Source of the DNA: Desmodus rotundus
Taxonomy: Eukaryota; Chordata; Mammalia; Chiroptera; Phyllostomidae
Length of the DNA: 64,000 nucleotides
Direction: 5' to 3'
Assembly (NCBI RefSeq): GCF_022682495.2
Contig: NC_071397.1
Coordinates: forward strand, 30,705,427 to 30,769,426
Shown: piece by piece, positions 35,690-47,640 of the stretch
Position numbering within the stretch: the first letter of the stretch is position 1
Layout of the letters: every line of letters starts with the position of its first letter
Made by a program: the position numbers and the translations under genes
The notes under the pieces: model-generated
The model's database searches: none
Told to the model about the DNA's origin: nothing
What the model saw: the letters and a program-made list of their open reading frames with translations, nothing else

Positions 35690-36870
35690 TATTAGTGAAG
35701 TTCAACAAATTGAGTCTTATTCCTCAGGTATATGATACATTAGATAAATAAAATGTAATTCCTGTCTTAAAGAGTTCCCTCTCAAGTTGGGGACAGCAAT
35801 TATACAATCAAATAAATTATAATACTATATGAGAAGTACAACACTAGAAGTGTGTTTAAAAAAGAGAGAGAAAATGGTTTACTCTGTTTGGGGTTCGTGT
35901 GGTCCGGGAAGTATTTCCTGACCCTCCAATAGTTACTCTGAAATTTGAAGGAGGAAGAGTTCAGGGGTAGGCAGGTGTGGGATACAGAGTTTCAGGAGGA
36001 GAGAACAGTTGCCTTGAAGCCCAACATAGCAGCTTGTGCTGCTGTAATATACAGTGTGAACTCAAGGCTGGAGCCTGTAACTGTGTTTGTGTGTGTGTAG
36101 TTGTGTGTAAGGGTGGGATTTCATGTGTGTTTGGGGGGTGACTGTGGGTATCAAGTGTGAAAGAGAGGAAGAAAGGAGACAGGCAGGGGAAGTCTCCTTC
36201 AGCATCAGCATCTCAGAGGAATAGGACACTTGTGGAACTGGAGAAAATTAGCAATACATGCTTCTACTCTTAATATTGTATTTTGAAATTTGACATAACA
36301 TTATGGGTTTTTTCCTGTTTTTCAAAGTGACCAGGAATTTAAATGTCTTAGTTTGGTTTTACTTTTAAATACCACATATTAAACTTTGCAATAACATTAT
36401 GGGGTTTTATGTGTTTCAAAAGTGTATTTTCCACTTGTGTGTTCATCAGTGTCAATCATGTATGTTAGTGGGAATAAGTAGGAGAGGTAGGAGGTAGGGC
36501 AGATTCGAGAATGTTTTGCAGGCAGTACAATTCTAATGATTCATTAGATGTGATAATAAAGCAAAGAAGAGAAGAAATAACTCACTTTAGCTCAAGAGAT
36601 TAAGTGGGTGTGATGAAATTAAAAGGGAATTAAGTTAGGTACTAAACCAAGTTCAGGTTTCATGTTAGACTTTGTATTAGTGGCCAATTAAAATATCCAG
36701 AAGACAGTTGGCAATTCATATCCCGAACTCAGGAGAGACTTAGATGAGATAAACTAATTTGTGAGCAATTACTTTATAGTAAAGACCATAAAGATAAATG
36801 AAATAGCATAGGAAGGTGGAGAGTTAGAGGGAAAGAATGTAAAAGGCAGTAGAGAGGGTCTCCCCAGTAG
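35690..36870 (-). repeat. L2 portion, antisense (copy B)
   Basis: The order restarts at the L2 3' end ('ttcaacaaattgagtc', 'aagagttccctctcaagttg', 'gggaagtatttcctgacc'). It proceeds to 'catgttagactttgtattag' and 'agaagacagttggcaattca', so this is a second copy after copy A. It encloses the 95-bp-period direct repeat at 36289-36424. Confidence 0.65.
36289..36424 (+). repeat. Imperfect ~40-bp direct repeat, spacing ~96 bp
   Basis: TTTGACATAACATTATGGG... TTTTTCAAAGTG (36289-36329) recurs as TTTGCAATAACATTATGGGG... TTTCAAAAGTG (36385-36424). I do not recognise the repeated unit as part of a named family. Confidence 0.75.
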
Positions 36871-36925
36871 TTAAACAAAGAGCAGTGGAATTAAGTAAAT
36901 TATGCAAGATCATGCAAGAATAAAC

Positions 36926-37025
36926 TGGTCCCAGTTTTCCTGGAATTTTCTATGTTTTAGTACTGAAAATCTTGTGTCCTGGGAACCCCCGCGTAGTCCT
37001 GGGAAAACTGGAATGGTTGATCACA
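36926..37025. repeat. Small palindromic MITE-like repeat
   Basis: CCCAGTTTTCCTGGAATTTT on the left pairs with CCTGGGAAAACTGGAATGG on the right, around a middle of 'agtactgaaaatcttgtgtc' and 'ctgggaacccccgcg'. Such ~100-bp inverted structures are typical of old mammalian DNA-transposon MITEs. I do not assign the family. An RNA copy could fold into a hairpin. Confidence 0.6.
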
Positions 37026-37212
37026 CCAGTGCTGGTAAACTTGGCATTTGAAAATAAAATCTAGAAAAAGAATTGATAGCCAAGCAAAAACTATGCTTAG
37101 CAAATGATGTTCACATGGCTGTGGAAGATGACAGGATTAGAAATAAATTGAATCCAGAGAGGTACGTAGATTACAGCTCAGTTCAGTCTTCTTTGTTTTG
37201 CCTTGTTTTTGT

Positions 37213-38015
37213 TGGTGATTGCCAGCTTTTTAAAATTAAGATATAATTCACATATCATGCATGCAACTCACCTTTTTAAAGGGTACGGTTTAGTGGTTTT
37301 CACAAGCTCGCGCAACCGTCACCACCATGGAACTTCACTAATGTCCATTTGCAGTCATCCCCTGTTCCCCCCAAACCCAGCTCTTAGCAACTACTGGTCT
37401 GCTTACTTTCTGTCTCTATGAATTTACCTATTCTGAACATTTAATATAAATGGAACCATACAACATATGATTATTGATGTCTGACTTATTATTTACAATA
37501 TTCTCAAGATTCATTCATGGTATAGCTTATATCAGGGTCTCATTCCTTTTAGTGCCCAACAATATTCCATCGTATGAATATACTTCTTTTTTGTTTATCC
37601 GTTCATCAATTAATAGACATTTGGTTTGTTTTCAATTTTTATGCTACTACGCATAAAGCTGCTTTTAATGTTTACGTACAAGTGTTTGAGTGGACGTATG
37701 TTCTTGTTCTCTGGAGCACAAACCTAGGAATGGAATTACTGGGCCATGTGGTAAGTGTGTGTTTGTATCATTTAGGAACCGTCAAGCTGCTGCCCCATTT
37801 TACACTTCGTCCAGCCATGCAAGAGAATTCCAATTTCTCTGCATCCTTGACAGCACTTGTTACTGTTGGTCTTTTTTTGTTACAGCCATCATTGTGGGTG
37901 TGAAGTGGATGAATGGTTTTCCTACCATGGTTTGATTTGCATTTCCCTAATGAATAGTGATGTTGAACATCTTTTCATGTGCTCATTGGCTATTTGTATT
38001 GCATAATGAAGGGAG
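37213..38015 (-). mobile_element. Old L1 3' portion, antisense
   Basis: 'aattaagatataattcacat', 'gggtacggtttagtggtttt', 'cattcatggtatagcttata', 'caatattccatcgtatgaat', 'ttactgggccatgtggtaag' and 'gtgatgttgaacatcttttc' give the full complemented order of an L1MA/L1MB-type 3' end. The 109- and 81-codon frames within it are ORF2-complement by-products. Confidence 0.88.
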
Positions 38016-39799
38016 GATCTCTAATATGCTTAAATAGGTCTTCTGTTCATTGAATATATAATGTGTAGGTGCATATTGTCTCATAATGTCTTGGGCAACT
38101 TATGTACACACATGTATCTTCAGTGGCATATGTAAGTGAAAATTTTAGAAATCTCAACTGTATTACTTTAGGTAATTTATATCAAATTTTAAATATGGAA
38201 GAAAAAGTTATGAAAAATAAAATTTAGTAAAAACTGAAACATAATTAGATTTTGCCATTTTAAATAATCTTTGTGATTTTCACTCTGATACTCTGTTGAG
38301 ATAGAAGATTTAATCATTTTGTAGGTGTATGTATACCCTACAGGAAGTACATAGTCAAAAATCAATACTAGACAAAAACATTGCTCCTTTTTGAAAGATA
38401 TCTCATTTACTAAGTAAAATTCAACCAAGAAGAAAGTGAACATGCATTTATTTATACAGAAAGGCTCTTTAGCTATATGTTTTATTTTGGATGAAGATAT
38501 TATTCAGAGACAAACAACCTCTTCTATGCTATTTTTAGGCATATTTTTATTTCAAAATTGTAATGAGGTTGTTTTTGTTAAGTTGAAAATTGCTTTTATC
38601 CAGCAGTAAGAGGTATGGCTCAATGCCACAGCCTGTAGTTTTATTGAGCAGGTATATTAGAAAAATAAAATTCCAAGTAAAAAAATACATGTTTTTGTCT
38701 TTTAGAATTAAGTAAGTACAGCCAGTAGCTTAAAAATAGGTAACACTAGGAATGCTGACATTTTCAATTTATGGTTATAATTAGGAAGTGACAGAATTTT
38801 TTAAAAAATATGTGACTTTTACAAGTCTTCATTTTTTCTATGTGATTTGATATTTTACACAAATCATCCTATGCCAGTTCACAAATCTTACAATGCCCCT
38901 ATTTCTACTGTAACTATTTTAAGATGGTACTGTGTTTTTCTCTGTCTGACTCCCAGAAGAGAAGGCACCTGCTCTAACTTCTGGGTGTGGTTAGTTCTGT
39001 GAGAGTAGTGCTATACTTGCTTTATATGTACCGGCTATGTCTTGTGGACCTTAATTATTATTTGCTTTCACCACATGTACCTTGCTGGCTAACCTAGGTC
39101 CTCTGTTAGTGGTACTCTGAGCAGTTCTCTGTTGGTGACTCTGACATTGGAGAACCTTGTCCCTTGCATACTCTCTTGTGTCTTCTGTTCTTGTGAATAG
39201 AAGATGTGTTTGCCAAAAGCATTTTCTTTCTCCTCCTGTGCAGAGCTCTGACTTGAATCCTTTTGTTTTATTATTTTGTCGATTCTATCAGGAAGCCTAA
39301 AGGTCACTTTTCTCCTAAGCCTGGGACCAGCCCCAAGCAGCCAGCTCAATGGATTTCCATTCTTTCAGCTTCCTCGGGCCAATCTTAAGCCAAACAATAT
39401 TTATCCACAGGAACAAAGTATTATTTTAAAAAATATATTCTGAAAACATTAAGGTTTTGCAAGCCCAAGAAGGTTTACAAGCCCATTAAGGTTTTACAAG
39501 ACTTTTCATAGACATTTCGTGGTAGCTTTACACTGAGGCGTGCGATGGGGGCAAAACTGAGCTTTGATGATGGTTGTACTTGGCCTGCATGTGGCCACAA
39601 GATAGAAATGAACCTTCATAGTGACATGTCCTGTAGTCACTCAGGAGGAAGTGGGCATGCCTCAGCCTGGAATCCAGGTATCTGGGTTCATAGTACAGGA
39701 TGGATTCAAAATATGTAGATAATCTACGCTGCTACCAAGAAGAATTTAGCAAATCTTCAGGTAGTAATGAGTGTACTTTAAGAGTTAAGGGTCACACCA
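38016..39799. other. Unassigned DNA with a short three-copy tandem
   Basis: Three copies of a 16-17-bp unit (AAGGTTTTGCAAGCCCA, AAGGTTTACAAGCCCA, AAGGTTTTACAAGACT) lie at 39451-39504. The rest shows no gene or repeat family. Confidence 0.5.
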
Positions 39800-39960
39800 T
39801 GTGTTTTTAGTCCTTGCTATGGTACTCACTTTCTGGATGACATTGGCCCAGCTGTTTTACTTTCTTAAACCTTAGTTTTCTTATCTGGAAAATATGAACA
39901 ATATTACTTCCAGTTATCTCATTGGAAACTCTTGAGGATGAAAGGAGAAGCACCTAAGAG
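39800..39960 (+). repeat. MIR SINE, sense
   Basis: 'gctatggtactcactttctg', 'gacattggcccagctg', 'aaaccttagttttcttatct' and 'cttgaggatgaaaggagaag' occur in MIR core order. Confidence 0.7.
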
Positions 39961-40184
39961 AGTTGTGTACAGGTACTAATATTCACGCATGCTGTTAGAG
40001 TGCAGTGAATAACCTCTACGTTCTTCAGCACGTCACCCATCTAACAAACATTTACCAGCACTTACAGTGCGCTCATATTGGCACAATTTATAAAAAAAGA
40101 AAACATTTTTTGACCAATTCAGTCAAAACATATAGCTGCATCTTTTCTTATCTACTACTGTTTCTCATTGAAAGAAGTGGTGTG

Positions 40185-40345
40185 AAAAAGCACTGGGGCA
40201 CTTTTAAAAATGATGCATGCTGCCTCACACTACCCGTCATACATCAAATGCTCCAAACTGTGCTTGAGTAGGGCAGCCAAGAAATGTCTATTTGGAAAAT
40301 GTCCCCATGTTATCCTGACATTCTCTCCTACTTTAGAACCACTGG
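40185..40345. repeat. MER5-like hAT MITE
   Basis: 'cactggggcacttttaaaaa', then 'tgatgcatgctgcctcacac', ending 'tactttagaaccactgg', resembles a diverged MER5-type element with its CCACTG terminus. It is weaker than the copy at 20463. Confidence 0.5.
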
Positions 40346-41289
40346 TATGTACCATTGGAGATGCTTAGGAAAAATAAAGATTAGTGGGGGTGAGTGATAA
40401 TTTCATAAATGAAAATTAGTATCAGTATTACCGAAATGGACTTCTCTCCCAAAACTCATGTAGCATGGATACAAAGAGAGATAAATATTGGCAATGTTAT
40501 TATTAGAAAGACACTGTGCCTTGAGGCCCAGCCTGGCTACTCTGTGAATCACTGCTCACTCTTCCGCTCCTCTACAGTCTTTTGTCCAGGATGAGAACGG
40601 TCTGTCTGTGCCAAGAAAAGAGATGGTTGTTGTGCAAAAACAGGAAGCTTATAGCCAAAGGAGAATCTGTACCCGCTGGCTACTTCTGCGCTGGTAGTAG
40701 AAGGAAGGTATTAAATTAAAAGAAAAGATCATGCACAGGACCTTGGACAAACTATGCAGCGAATTAATGTTTATTTAGTAAAAAATGATTTTTGTAGATA
40801 AGTGAGCACACTCATCTGTAATGTGTGTAGCAAATATTAGACTGAGAATGTGTCTCGGATGTCTTTAGTGATTTTAGATGGCATCACTAGTAACACGTGA
40901 TTGAGGCCGCAGGTTAGACAATTTCAGAACATGGCTTACTAAAGCAGACCTTTTAAGTCCTAGTTAACTCTGAGCAACATTAAATAAGATTTCCATTGTT
41001 TTCAAATGACCCATGTGTATAGCATATAGTTTGACTTTCATTCATTCATTTTTACTCATTTATTCAACAAATGTTAGAGACTTAGAAAACATCTAAGAGG
41101 ATGTGGCTGAGTTAAGCTGGAAGAGAGGCAAACGGGGAAGTGCAACAGCTGTGACGCTAAGGCTGTGAAAGGACTGAGAGACCTGACTCAAAGTGTATCA
41201 GGAAACCTTGCTAGAGCCGGTAATACTTGGAATGTTACCGTACTTATGTTAATACTGATACGTTACCTGATGTTTTTCTGTAATTCTTT
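40346..41289. other. Unassigned DNA
   Basis: Mostly unrecognised. A short L2-like 'cattcattcatttttactc...caacaaatgtt' piece lies at 41038-41075. Confidence 0.4.
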
Positions 41290-42360
41290 AAAAAATGTTT
41301 ACTGAGCATAAGCTATATTCCAAATACTGTACTAGATTAGAGGATAAGGGAAGGAAGACTTCTCCCCACCCCAACAGTATTAGGTATAGACTCTGCCCTC
41401 AAGTAGTTTATAATGTAATTGTGGGAGATGAGAGGTGGGTGTACGGGTGTATGGATGGGTGGGTGAGTGGACGAGTGTGTGAGGGGGTAGGTGGGTAGAC
41501 TGCATGAGTTGGTGGTTATGCAGGTATAAAAGATACCTTACAACACAAGTAAATGTGAAAAGTAAAATGAATTTACTTAAAAATGTTCATGAAGTTTCCT
41601 CAAAGGTGGGTAATAGATATATAAATAATTGTTGCTGAGGTGCGCTGGAGTCAGGAAAAGCTACAGAGGGAAAAGAAGAATTTAGGTTTCCTTCAAGCAT
41701 GAGTTGTAATTAGAAAGGACAGATTTGGGCATTTGTGACCAAGAAAATGACTTGGGTAAAAATGTTCAGCATGAGAATGAAGGAATCAGACAAAGGGGGC
41801 ATTGAATGCATAATCTAGTTTGAGAAGCATATTTGGCAAAAGAGTTGGGACCAGTTTATAGTTATCCTTGAAACTGAGGCTCTGAAAACTAGTTTTATTC
41901 TGAAGGAAGACATGAAAAGTATATGAACATGGAGTTACCCCAGCTTAAAGGATTATTTTAGGACAATAAATTTTTCAGAAATTTGCATGATGGATGATAA
42001 TAGGGCCTTCCAGCAGAGAAAGAGACCAATTATCAGGTGACTAAAATAGACCAGACACAGTTAGTAATAGTAAGAATGATTGTGGTTATGAAGAAATGGA
42101 TGAGAGAGTCATCTGGAAGGAGAAAGCAACAGGCTTTTGTGACTGTAGCAAAGTGAATGTAGCAAAGAAAGGAATAAGGAAGAAGAGACTCAAAAAGAAA
42201 AAATGCCCAGGAATTTGAGCCTATGAGTTGCCTTAGGCAAGTTCATGAAAAAATAAGGAAGTGGAAAAGGCCTGTAGCTCTAAGGAATTATATTCCCTAA
42301 AGTATGCACTTCTTCTCTGATGCCTTAGGGAGATCCACAGGAAAGAAGACTGATAGAATG
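41290..42360 (-). repeat. L2 3' portion, antisense, with a (GGGT)n-like insert
   Basis: 'tgtttactgagcataagcta', 'tattccaaatactgtactag' and 'actctgccctcaagtagttt' mark the complemented L2 3' end. A G/T-rich degenerate repeat (41430-41510, units like GGGTGAGT) follows, and then 'aggtttccttcaagcatgag', 'atagttatccttgaaactga' and onwards. The frame at 41295-41498 is repeat-derived. Confidence 0.65.
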
Positions 42361-42519
42361 TAGAGAACTATTTCATGTTGGAGCATCAAAAAGGAAAAGA
42401 ACACACATTTACATTTCCTAACCTCTCACCAACTTTCATTATGCTTAAAGCTGGGGCAGAAGAGTGTCTAGTTTTAGCTGTTCTTGGTTCTCTTATCAAC
42501 TGTGGTATCTGCCTAATTA

Positions 42520-42720
42520 TAGTTACATCCTATTTTGTTTTAGGCACTTCATATGCATTTAACCCTCACAAAAATTTTAAAAATACCACTGTTATCTTCA
42601 TTTTGCAAATAAGGAAACTGAGGCACAGAGATGAAAATTACTTGCTTGTGCATATACACCCACTGGAGTGACGCCAGGACTTGAAGCCAGGCAGCCGGGC
42701 CCATGAGCCTACGTGCCATA
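42520..42720 (-). repeat. MIR SINE, antisense
   Basis: 'atgcatttaaccctcacaaa', 'ttatcttcattttgcaaata', 'aggaaactgaggcacagaga' and 'gccaggacttgaagccaggc' give a nearly complete complemented MIR. It is one of the best preserved MIRs here. Confidence 0.88.
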
Positions 42721-43007
42721 TTTCCTCAGAGGCGGTCACTCCTGGTAACTCATCTCAGTGACTCAAGTGAGGACCCATTGGCATTTAGCTTCTTGCTCAA
42801 CCCTGGGCTGTGGCCTGGCAGGGTAAGAAGACAAGAATGCCTTAGGATTCTTATTCCAAAAATTCTCTCTACTTGTGAGTATTGTTGGCAAAATATGTAA
42901 TCAGTGAGTAAGTCATGCTCTTTGTGGTATTCACGTTGGATATAAAATTTTATAGACCTAGAAGAATGTACAAGATTGCTATCAGTGACTTCTTACATCT
43001 AATTTCT

Positions 43008-43110
43008 TTTTTTATTGTTGTTCAGTTACAGTTGTCCCCATTTTTTGCCCATTACTTTCGCCTGCCCTACCCACCCCCACCTCCCACATCCAATCTTCCC
43101 CTCAAATTCC
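43008..43110 (-). mobile_element. Short L1 3' end, antisense (fourth lineage)
   Basis: TTTTTTTATTGTTGTTCAGT and 'tacagttgtccccatttttt', followed by a C-rich stretch, is the complemented end of the L1 lineage whose sense end appears at 13511-13585. Confidence 0.8.
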
Positions 43111-43800
43111 ACAAATAAGCAGGCTCTTATTTGTTTTGCTTGCAGAGAAAGGGATTGGTATTTAACTTAAAGATGAACTTCTGCAACACTGTAAAAGAAT
43201 ATGAGTCATTTGTCAATAAATTGTGTGTTGCCCTTGGGGCGTGGTTTATTTGGTTGCTTTAGATGATTTTCAAAAAAAGAAAAAAACCTCATTAATTTAA
43301 ACAAAATTTTTATATCTTTTTTCCCCACCTGCAGTGTTTACTTCTTGAAGGTAGAGACTGTATTTTATGAAAGGCATTCATCTACTAGTATATGTAATAC
43401 TATGTTATACCACTGGAACTTGATATAAATTGCTTTCTTTTGGCTTGAATTATACTTTCATTTGATTTGCATAACGGGTACAATTGATAAATGGTTCCAA
43501 GATGGGTTCTGTTATGTCCTTTATTGTGAAGCCTAACTTGAGCTGATAAACATTAAGAAGTTGAGAATGTGGAGAATCAGGGGGAGAGTGAAAGCCTCCT
43601 TCATTTGTCCCTTTGATTTTTCTAACTCCACCTTTTCTTACAATGTCAGAGATCTATTTCCACCATCTGGTATACTTTGAAGCTTTAAAAGTGTTAAAAC
43701 AGTTGGGCTGGTCCTTTCCAGTGTCACTTAATGTGAGCATCAGGTATAGTTTGGGGCCATAATTATGAAAAAAGTTCAGTCTTGGGAACAGTGTGCATTT
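43111..43800. other. Unassigned DNA
   Basis: Nothing recognised. Confidence 0.4.
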
Positions 43801-43823
43801 GAGATATATACATATATATATAT

Positions 43824-43862
<39 letters not shown>

Positions 43863-43866
43863 TAGG
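43801..43866 (+). repeat. (TA)n-(GATA)9 microsatellite
   Basis: An alternating TA tract to 43826 is followed by nine uninterrupted GATA units (43827-43862). The 121-codon minus-strand frame covering 43763-44128 includes a repeating Tyr-Leu-Ser-Ile stretch made by this microsatellite and is not a gene. Confidence 0.97.
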
Positions 43867-44149
43867 TATAGATAAGTTTTTTGTGTGTGTATGAATGAAA
43901 ATAAAATTTAGGTGTTTTGCAATTATGATTAATGGGCATGTAATTTCTCACTTTTAACAAAAGAGGAATGTCATTTACCGCTGTACCGTCCACAGCAGTC
44001 ACCACAGTATTTTCTATATACATAAGGGCACCCAAGTAGTATGTTGTTTGGTCCCAAATAAGACAGCAGTGAGCTCCGTGACTTCTTCTACAACACACCC
44101 CACCAAACACATGCACAGTCACACACACACTTCCTTCTCCACTTTCTCT

Positions 44150-44700
44150 TTTCTATTCATGACATTTCCGTTTTCCCAGTTATCCAGATGGGAACCCCGA
44201 GTCATTTTCAACCCCCCTTCCTTGTGCTCCCTCCATGTAATGTCATTGTGTCCTGCCAGCTCTAAATCTGAACCCTCTCTCACATCTCTGTTCCTTCTTT
44301 CCATTCTCATTGCCATGCTCTATGTCAGACCCTTTCCCTTTTCCTTAGAGTTGGAAACTTAATTGACCCTTTTGTCTCCTATCCATGCACCAGTGTAAAC
44401 TATCCCATTCTGCTTTGGTTGGAGCAGCTGCCTTCTCAGGGGACTTCAGGCTTAATAGCCCTGAGTAAATTACTGTCCAGCGTCTGGCTGCCTAATCTCC
44501 CACAATGCCTTCTCACAGTCATGTGTTTTACAACCTTGCATTATTCCTTACTCACTGAAGATGCTCTGCACTCCTTTTTCCATCTTGAGGCTCCCTATTC
44601 CTCCACATTTCCACCCTCGCCCTCCTTTACACAAATACTTGTAGTCTACCAACGCAGACTTAAAGTTTATCAACACACAGTAGGGTGCTAAGAGATGGCC
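44150..44700 (+). repeat. L2 portion, sense
   Basis: 'ccagatgggaaccccgagtc' and 'attttcaacccccc' (the LGVIxDS-type L2 codons in degraded form), 'ttccattctcattgccatgc', 'gcaccagtgtaaactatccc' and 'cttgcattattccttactca' follow the sense L2 order. The 104- and 90-codon frames here come from the C/T-rich L2 strand. Confidence 0.6.
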
Positions 44701-45337
44701 CATACTGGCTCCTGAAAGCCCACTGTTAAATTTTCAAATATTTATAAGCTATTTAAAACTAAAATATATAAACTTACTTTAGGTACATTTTATTAAAACA
44801 AACGTAGTAAATACTCATAATGACCATTTCCTAATTATTTTGTTACATGTGACTATTTATGCTCTTGAGTTATTCATAACCAGTGAATACAAAGTAGAAA
44901 TACTATACGATGGAAATGTTGTGGTAGCACTTATTTTACCATTTCTTCATTAAAGTAACATCACATTTGTTATTGGATATCTTCCTTAGCGGGAGTATTT
45001 ACACCATGGGAATTGGCAAACTCTAAAAATTGGCATTTTTATTTGTTTTGTAGAAACTATAGTGCATTTATCAGTACAGTGGTGCAAACACATTCTATTG
45101 CTTCTCTCGTTCCGGCCATGCTCTCTGCTCTGGAGTGTCCCTCACATTGTCTGACACACATGTGTGGCACACACACACAACACACACATTGTACACTCAA
45201 TAAACTCCTCTTAATCACTTTAACTGGTGTCACTCCTTCCCAAAGACTTCCTAGGCCTACCAGAAAGAGTTATTCTTTCTGCTTTGTAGTAGTTCTGTAG
45301 TGTAAATGTCTTTATTTTAGCATATGTTATCATTTGT
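44701..45337. other. Unassigned DNA with a (CA)-rich patch
   Basis: CA-rich sequence at 45153-45192. Nothing else recognised. Confidence 0.4.
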
Positions 45338-45500
45338 TAAATTTAGTGTTGCTAGATTTAGCAAATAAAAATTTGAATTTCAGATAAATCATATTTTTTT
45401 TAATGTGTGTCCCATGCAACAATACTTGGGGCACATTTTACTACAAAGGCACTTGTTATTCATCTGTTCAGGTTTAAGGAGGTGTCCTATATCAGTTAAC
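45338..45500 (+). repeat. Old DNA-transposon MITE, family unassigned
   Basis: 'gttgctagatttagcaaata', 'aatttgaatttcagataaat' and 'tgtcccatgcaacaatactt', then 'cttgttattcatctgttcag' and 'ggtgtcctatat', matches a common mammalian near-palindromic MITE. The second half is the decayed complement of the first. Confidence 0.55.
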
Positions 45501-45779
45501 CCTAGTTACTACAGTTTTTTATTTAATGTTTAATATTCCTAGTAGAGAGGTACCAGATTTTTATTCAGTGGTGTCCATAGCTAACTATGGTGTCAATAGC
45601 TAACACAGAGATTGTATCATAGCAAGAAAGGTTTTTTTTTTTATAATCAAATAATATCTGAACTGCTATCCTATCTCATTCCTTATCTGACATGTATTCC
45701 TACATGTTTCTGTTGGATGAAATCAGGAAACATTTTTGTGGAATTTGAAATGACATAATAAGGCTTGTGTTTTATAACC
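45501..45779. other. Unassigned DNA with a 19-bp tandem duplication
   Basis: GGTGTCCATAGCTAACTAT at 45570-45588 is followed directly by GGTGTCAATAGCTAAC. Confidence 0.5.
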
Positions 45780-46430
45780 ATAAGTTTAGATGCTAAGTAG
45801 GACATAGTTTAGAAAGTGGAGATGTTGGAATTAAGGAAGCCAGATAGGAAGCAAAGGCCCTAGGCCAGATAAATGAGGACAGTACATGAGCCACAGGACT
45901 GACAATGCTTTGCAATAGGGAGGGGAACAGGGCTAGAAGCAAGAATGGAGGGAGAACAGCTAGACATGATCATTGGGTATAGATGTTAAATGAGAAGAAA
46001 GTAGAAATGACTGAAGTTTTTGCTTGAGTGGTGGAGTTGATGGTGGCTCTTTTCTCGGAGAGAGAAATATAGGATGTGTAGCAGACTGGGAGAAGATTGA
46101 GAAATTCAGTTTGTGACATGCTAAGTTTGAAATGCTGTGACCAGACGTGGTATGAAAATAATTCTAGAATAGGCAGTGACAGTTAAAATGGGATACCAAC
46201 CAACTGGAATGGACAAAGGCCATGAACCATTATACCCAGTGCTCCTGCTGGGTCAGACTGTTTTCAGCTCAATAAAGGTGTCCAATAGGGAATCATAAGT
46301 ATGGGTCTGCAACTTAGAAGGGAATTTGGATCTGGAGGTTTTGGAGTCTTTGGCTCGAAAGTGATATTGATGGTCTGGGAATAGATGAGATTACCTACAA
46401 GATATTTGAAAAAGAGGGCAAAAGATGGAT
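45780..46430 (-). repeat. L2 portion, antisense
   Basis: 'gggagaagattgagaaattc', 'agtttgtgacatgctaagtt' and 'tgaaatgctgtgaccagacg' are the complemented L2 middle section. They are preceded by 'gactgaagtttttgcttgag' and followed by 'ggtctgggaatagatgagat', in the expected order. Confidence 0.75.
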
Positions 46431-47399
46431 CTATAGACTATATTAATATTTACAGGGTGGGCAGAAGAAGTAAAAATAGTAAAAAGGAAAAAGATGGTGT
46501 GGTTAGATTTAGTGTATGGTAGAGATGATGGAACATCTTGCTTCCACTTCAAATTCCACCTTTCTTCTGGTAAGCTGTTTTACGTTAGAACTGAAGTTAT
46601 ATAAATCAAGGGCCCGTGTGCAATACCAAGCAGCACAGAGATACGGAGGCTTGGCCTTTTGTGCGATGGTAAGTCCACCCTGGGTTGGACCTATTGGTTG
46701 ACAAGAGATGCAGAATGTCATTAGCACTCCAGGAGGATCTTCTAGGACTGAAAACCAGGGTGTTCAGACAGAGGACAGAGAGGGATGTGCTTATTAGTCA
46801 GGGGCTCAGAGCTGATTGCCCCAGCAGCCTCTCTGGCTTCAGTCTGTGACAAGAGGAGAAAGGGCTGGGAATAGGAAGTTGCCTGTGGTGTCTCATTGAT
46901 TGTGTCCTTAGAGGGCTTTTGCTGTTGTTATATTTCTCAATCTTGATGAAAGGAGCAATTTGGAGTTGATGAGACAGCATTTGCATTTGAACAGTGGGCT
47001 GTTCTAGTTCTGTTACTCAAGGAGTTCCTGAGCAAACTGAGACTCCGGAGTCCATATGGTCTGGAATAGAACACCATGCTCAAGCTGGAATATGTGTGGG
47101 TCAGCAGACCACGGGATTTCTTCCTTCCAGTTCTGAAAGGTTGCTTAATCATTTGTCTTGTTATTGGAAATGTTACAATAATAATTATAAATGGTTCTTT
47201 GCTTCCTAGAGCAGCAAATCTAAATTCTTCCACTTGACATAAAGATCTAAACTAGCCTGCCTTTGGTAACCCTCCAAATCATCCCACCAGCTTAGCTGGG
47301 TCTGAGACCCTTATTGTAATATGAGCACATCGTGTTGCTTCCTGCCTTCATGCCTTTATCTTATTTCTATCCTCAAAATGTAATCCAATTCTTTATAAA
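46431..47399. other. Unassigned DNA
   Basis: Overlapping opposite-strand frames at 46509-46727 and 46937-47233 have no recognisable protein features. No repeat family assigned. Confidence 0.4.
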
Positions 47400-47640
47400 A
47401 CTTTAGAAATCTGTGTTTACCCATTAACCTAGTTATCCCACTTATGGGAATATTTCTGATTGAAAAATGGTGGTGATATATAGCAATATGTGTAAAAGGA
47501 TATTTACTGCAACAAACTGGGATATTCACCAGTAGGAAATGAGTAAATTGTGGTATTGCTCTGCTGTGGAATCCTTTTAATCATTTGAAGCTGTTAAAAA
47601 TAATCAAGTGTCTTCACCTTTTCAATGAATGAGCCTTGAT
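47400..47640 (+). mobile_element. Old L1 ORF2/3' fragment, sense
   Basis: 'cctagttatcccacttatgg', 'gatatttactgcaacaaact' and 'attgtggtattgctctgctg' match the order of the L1 ORF2 end, well diverged. Confidence 0.6.

Noticed and set aside
37574..37935. 109- and 81-codon plus-strand frames
   Set aside because: They lie in the antisense strand of an old L1 3' region and shift frame against each other.
43763..44128. 121-codon minus-strand frame with a Tyr-Leu-Ser-Ile repeat
   Set aside because: Part of the frame is translated from the (TA)n-(GATA)n microsatellite.
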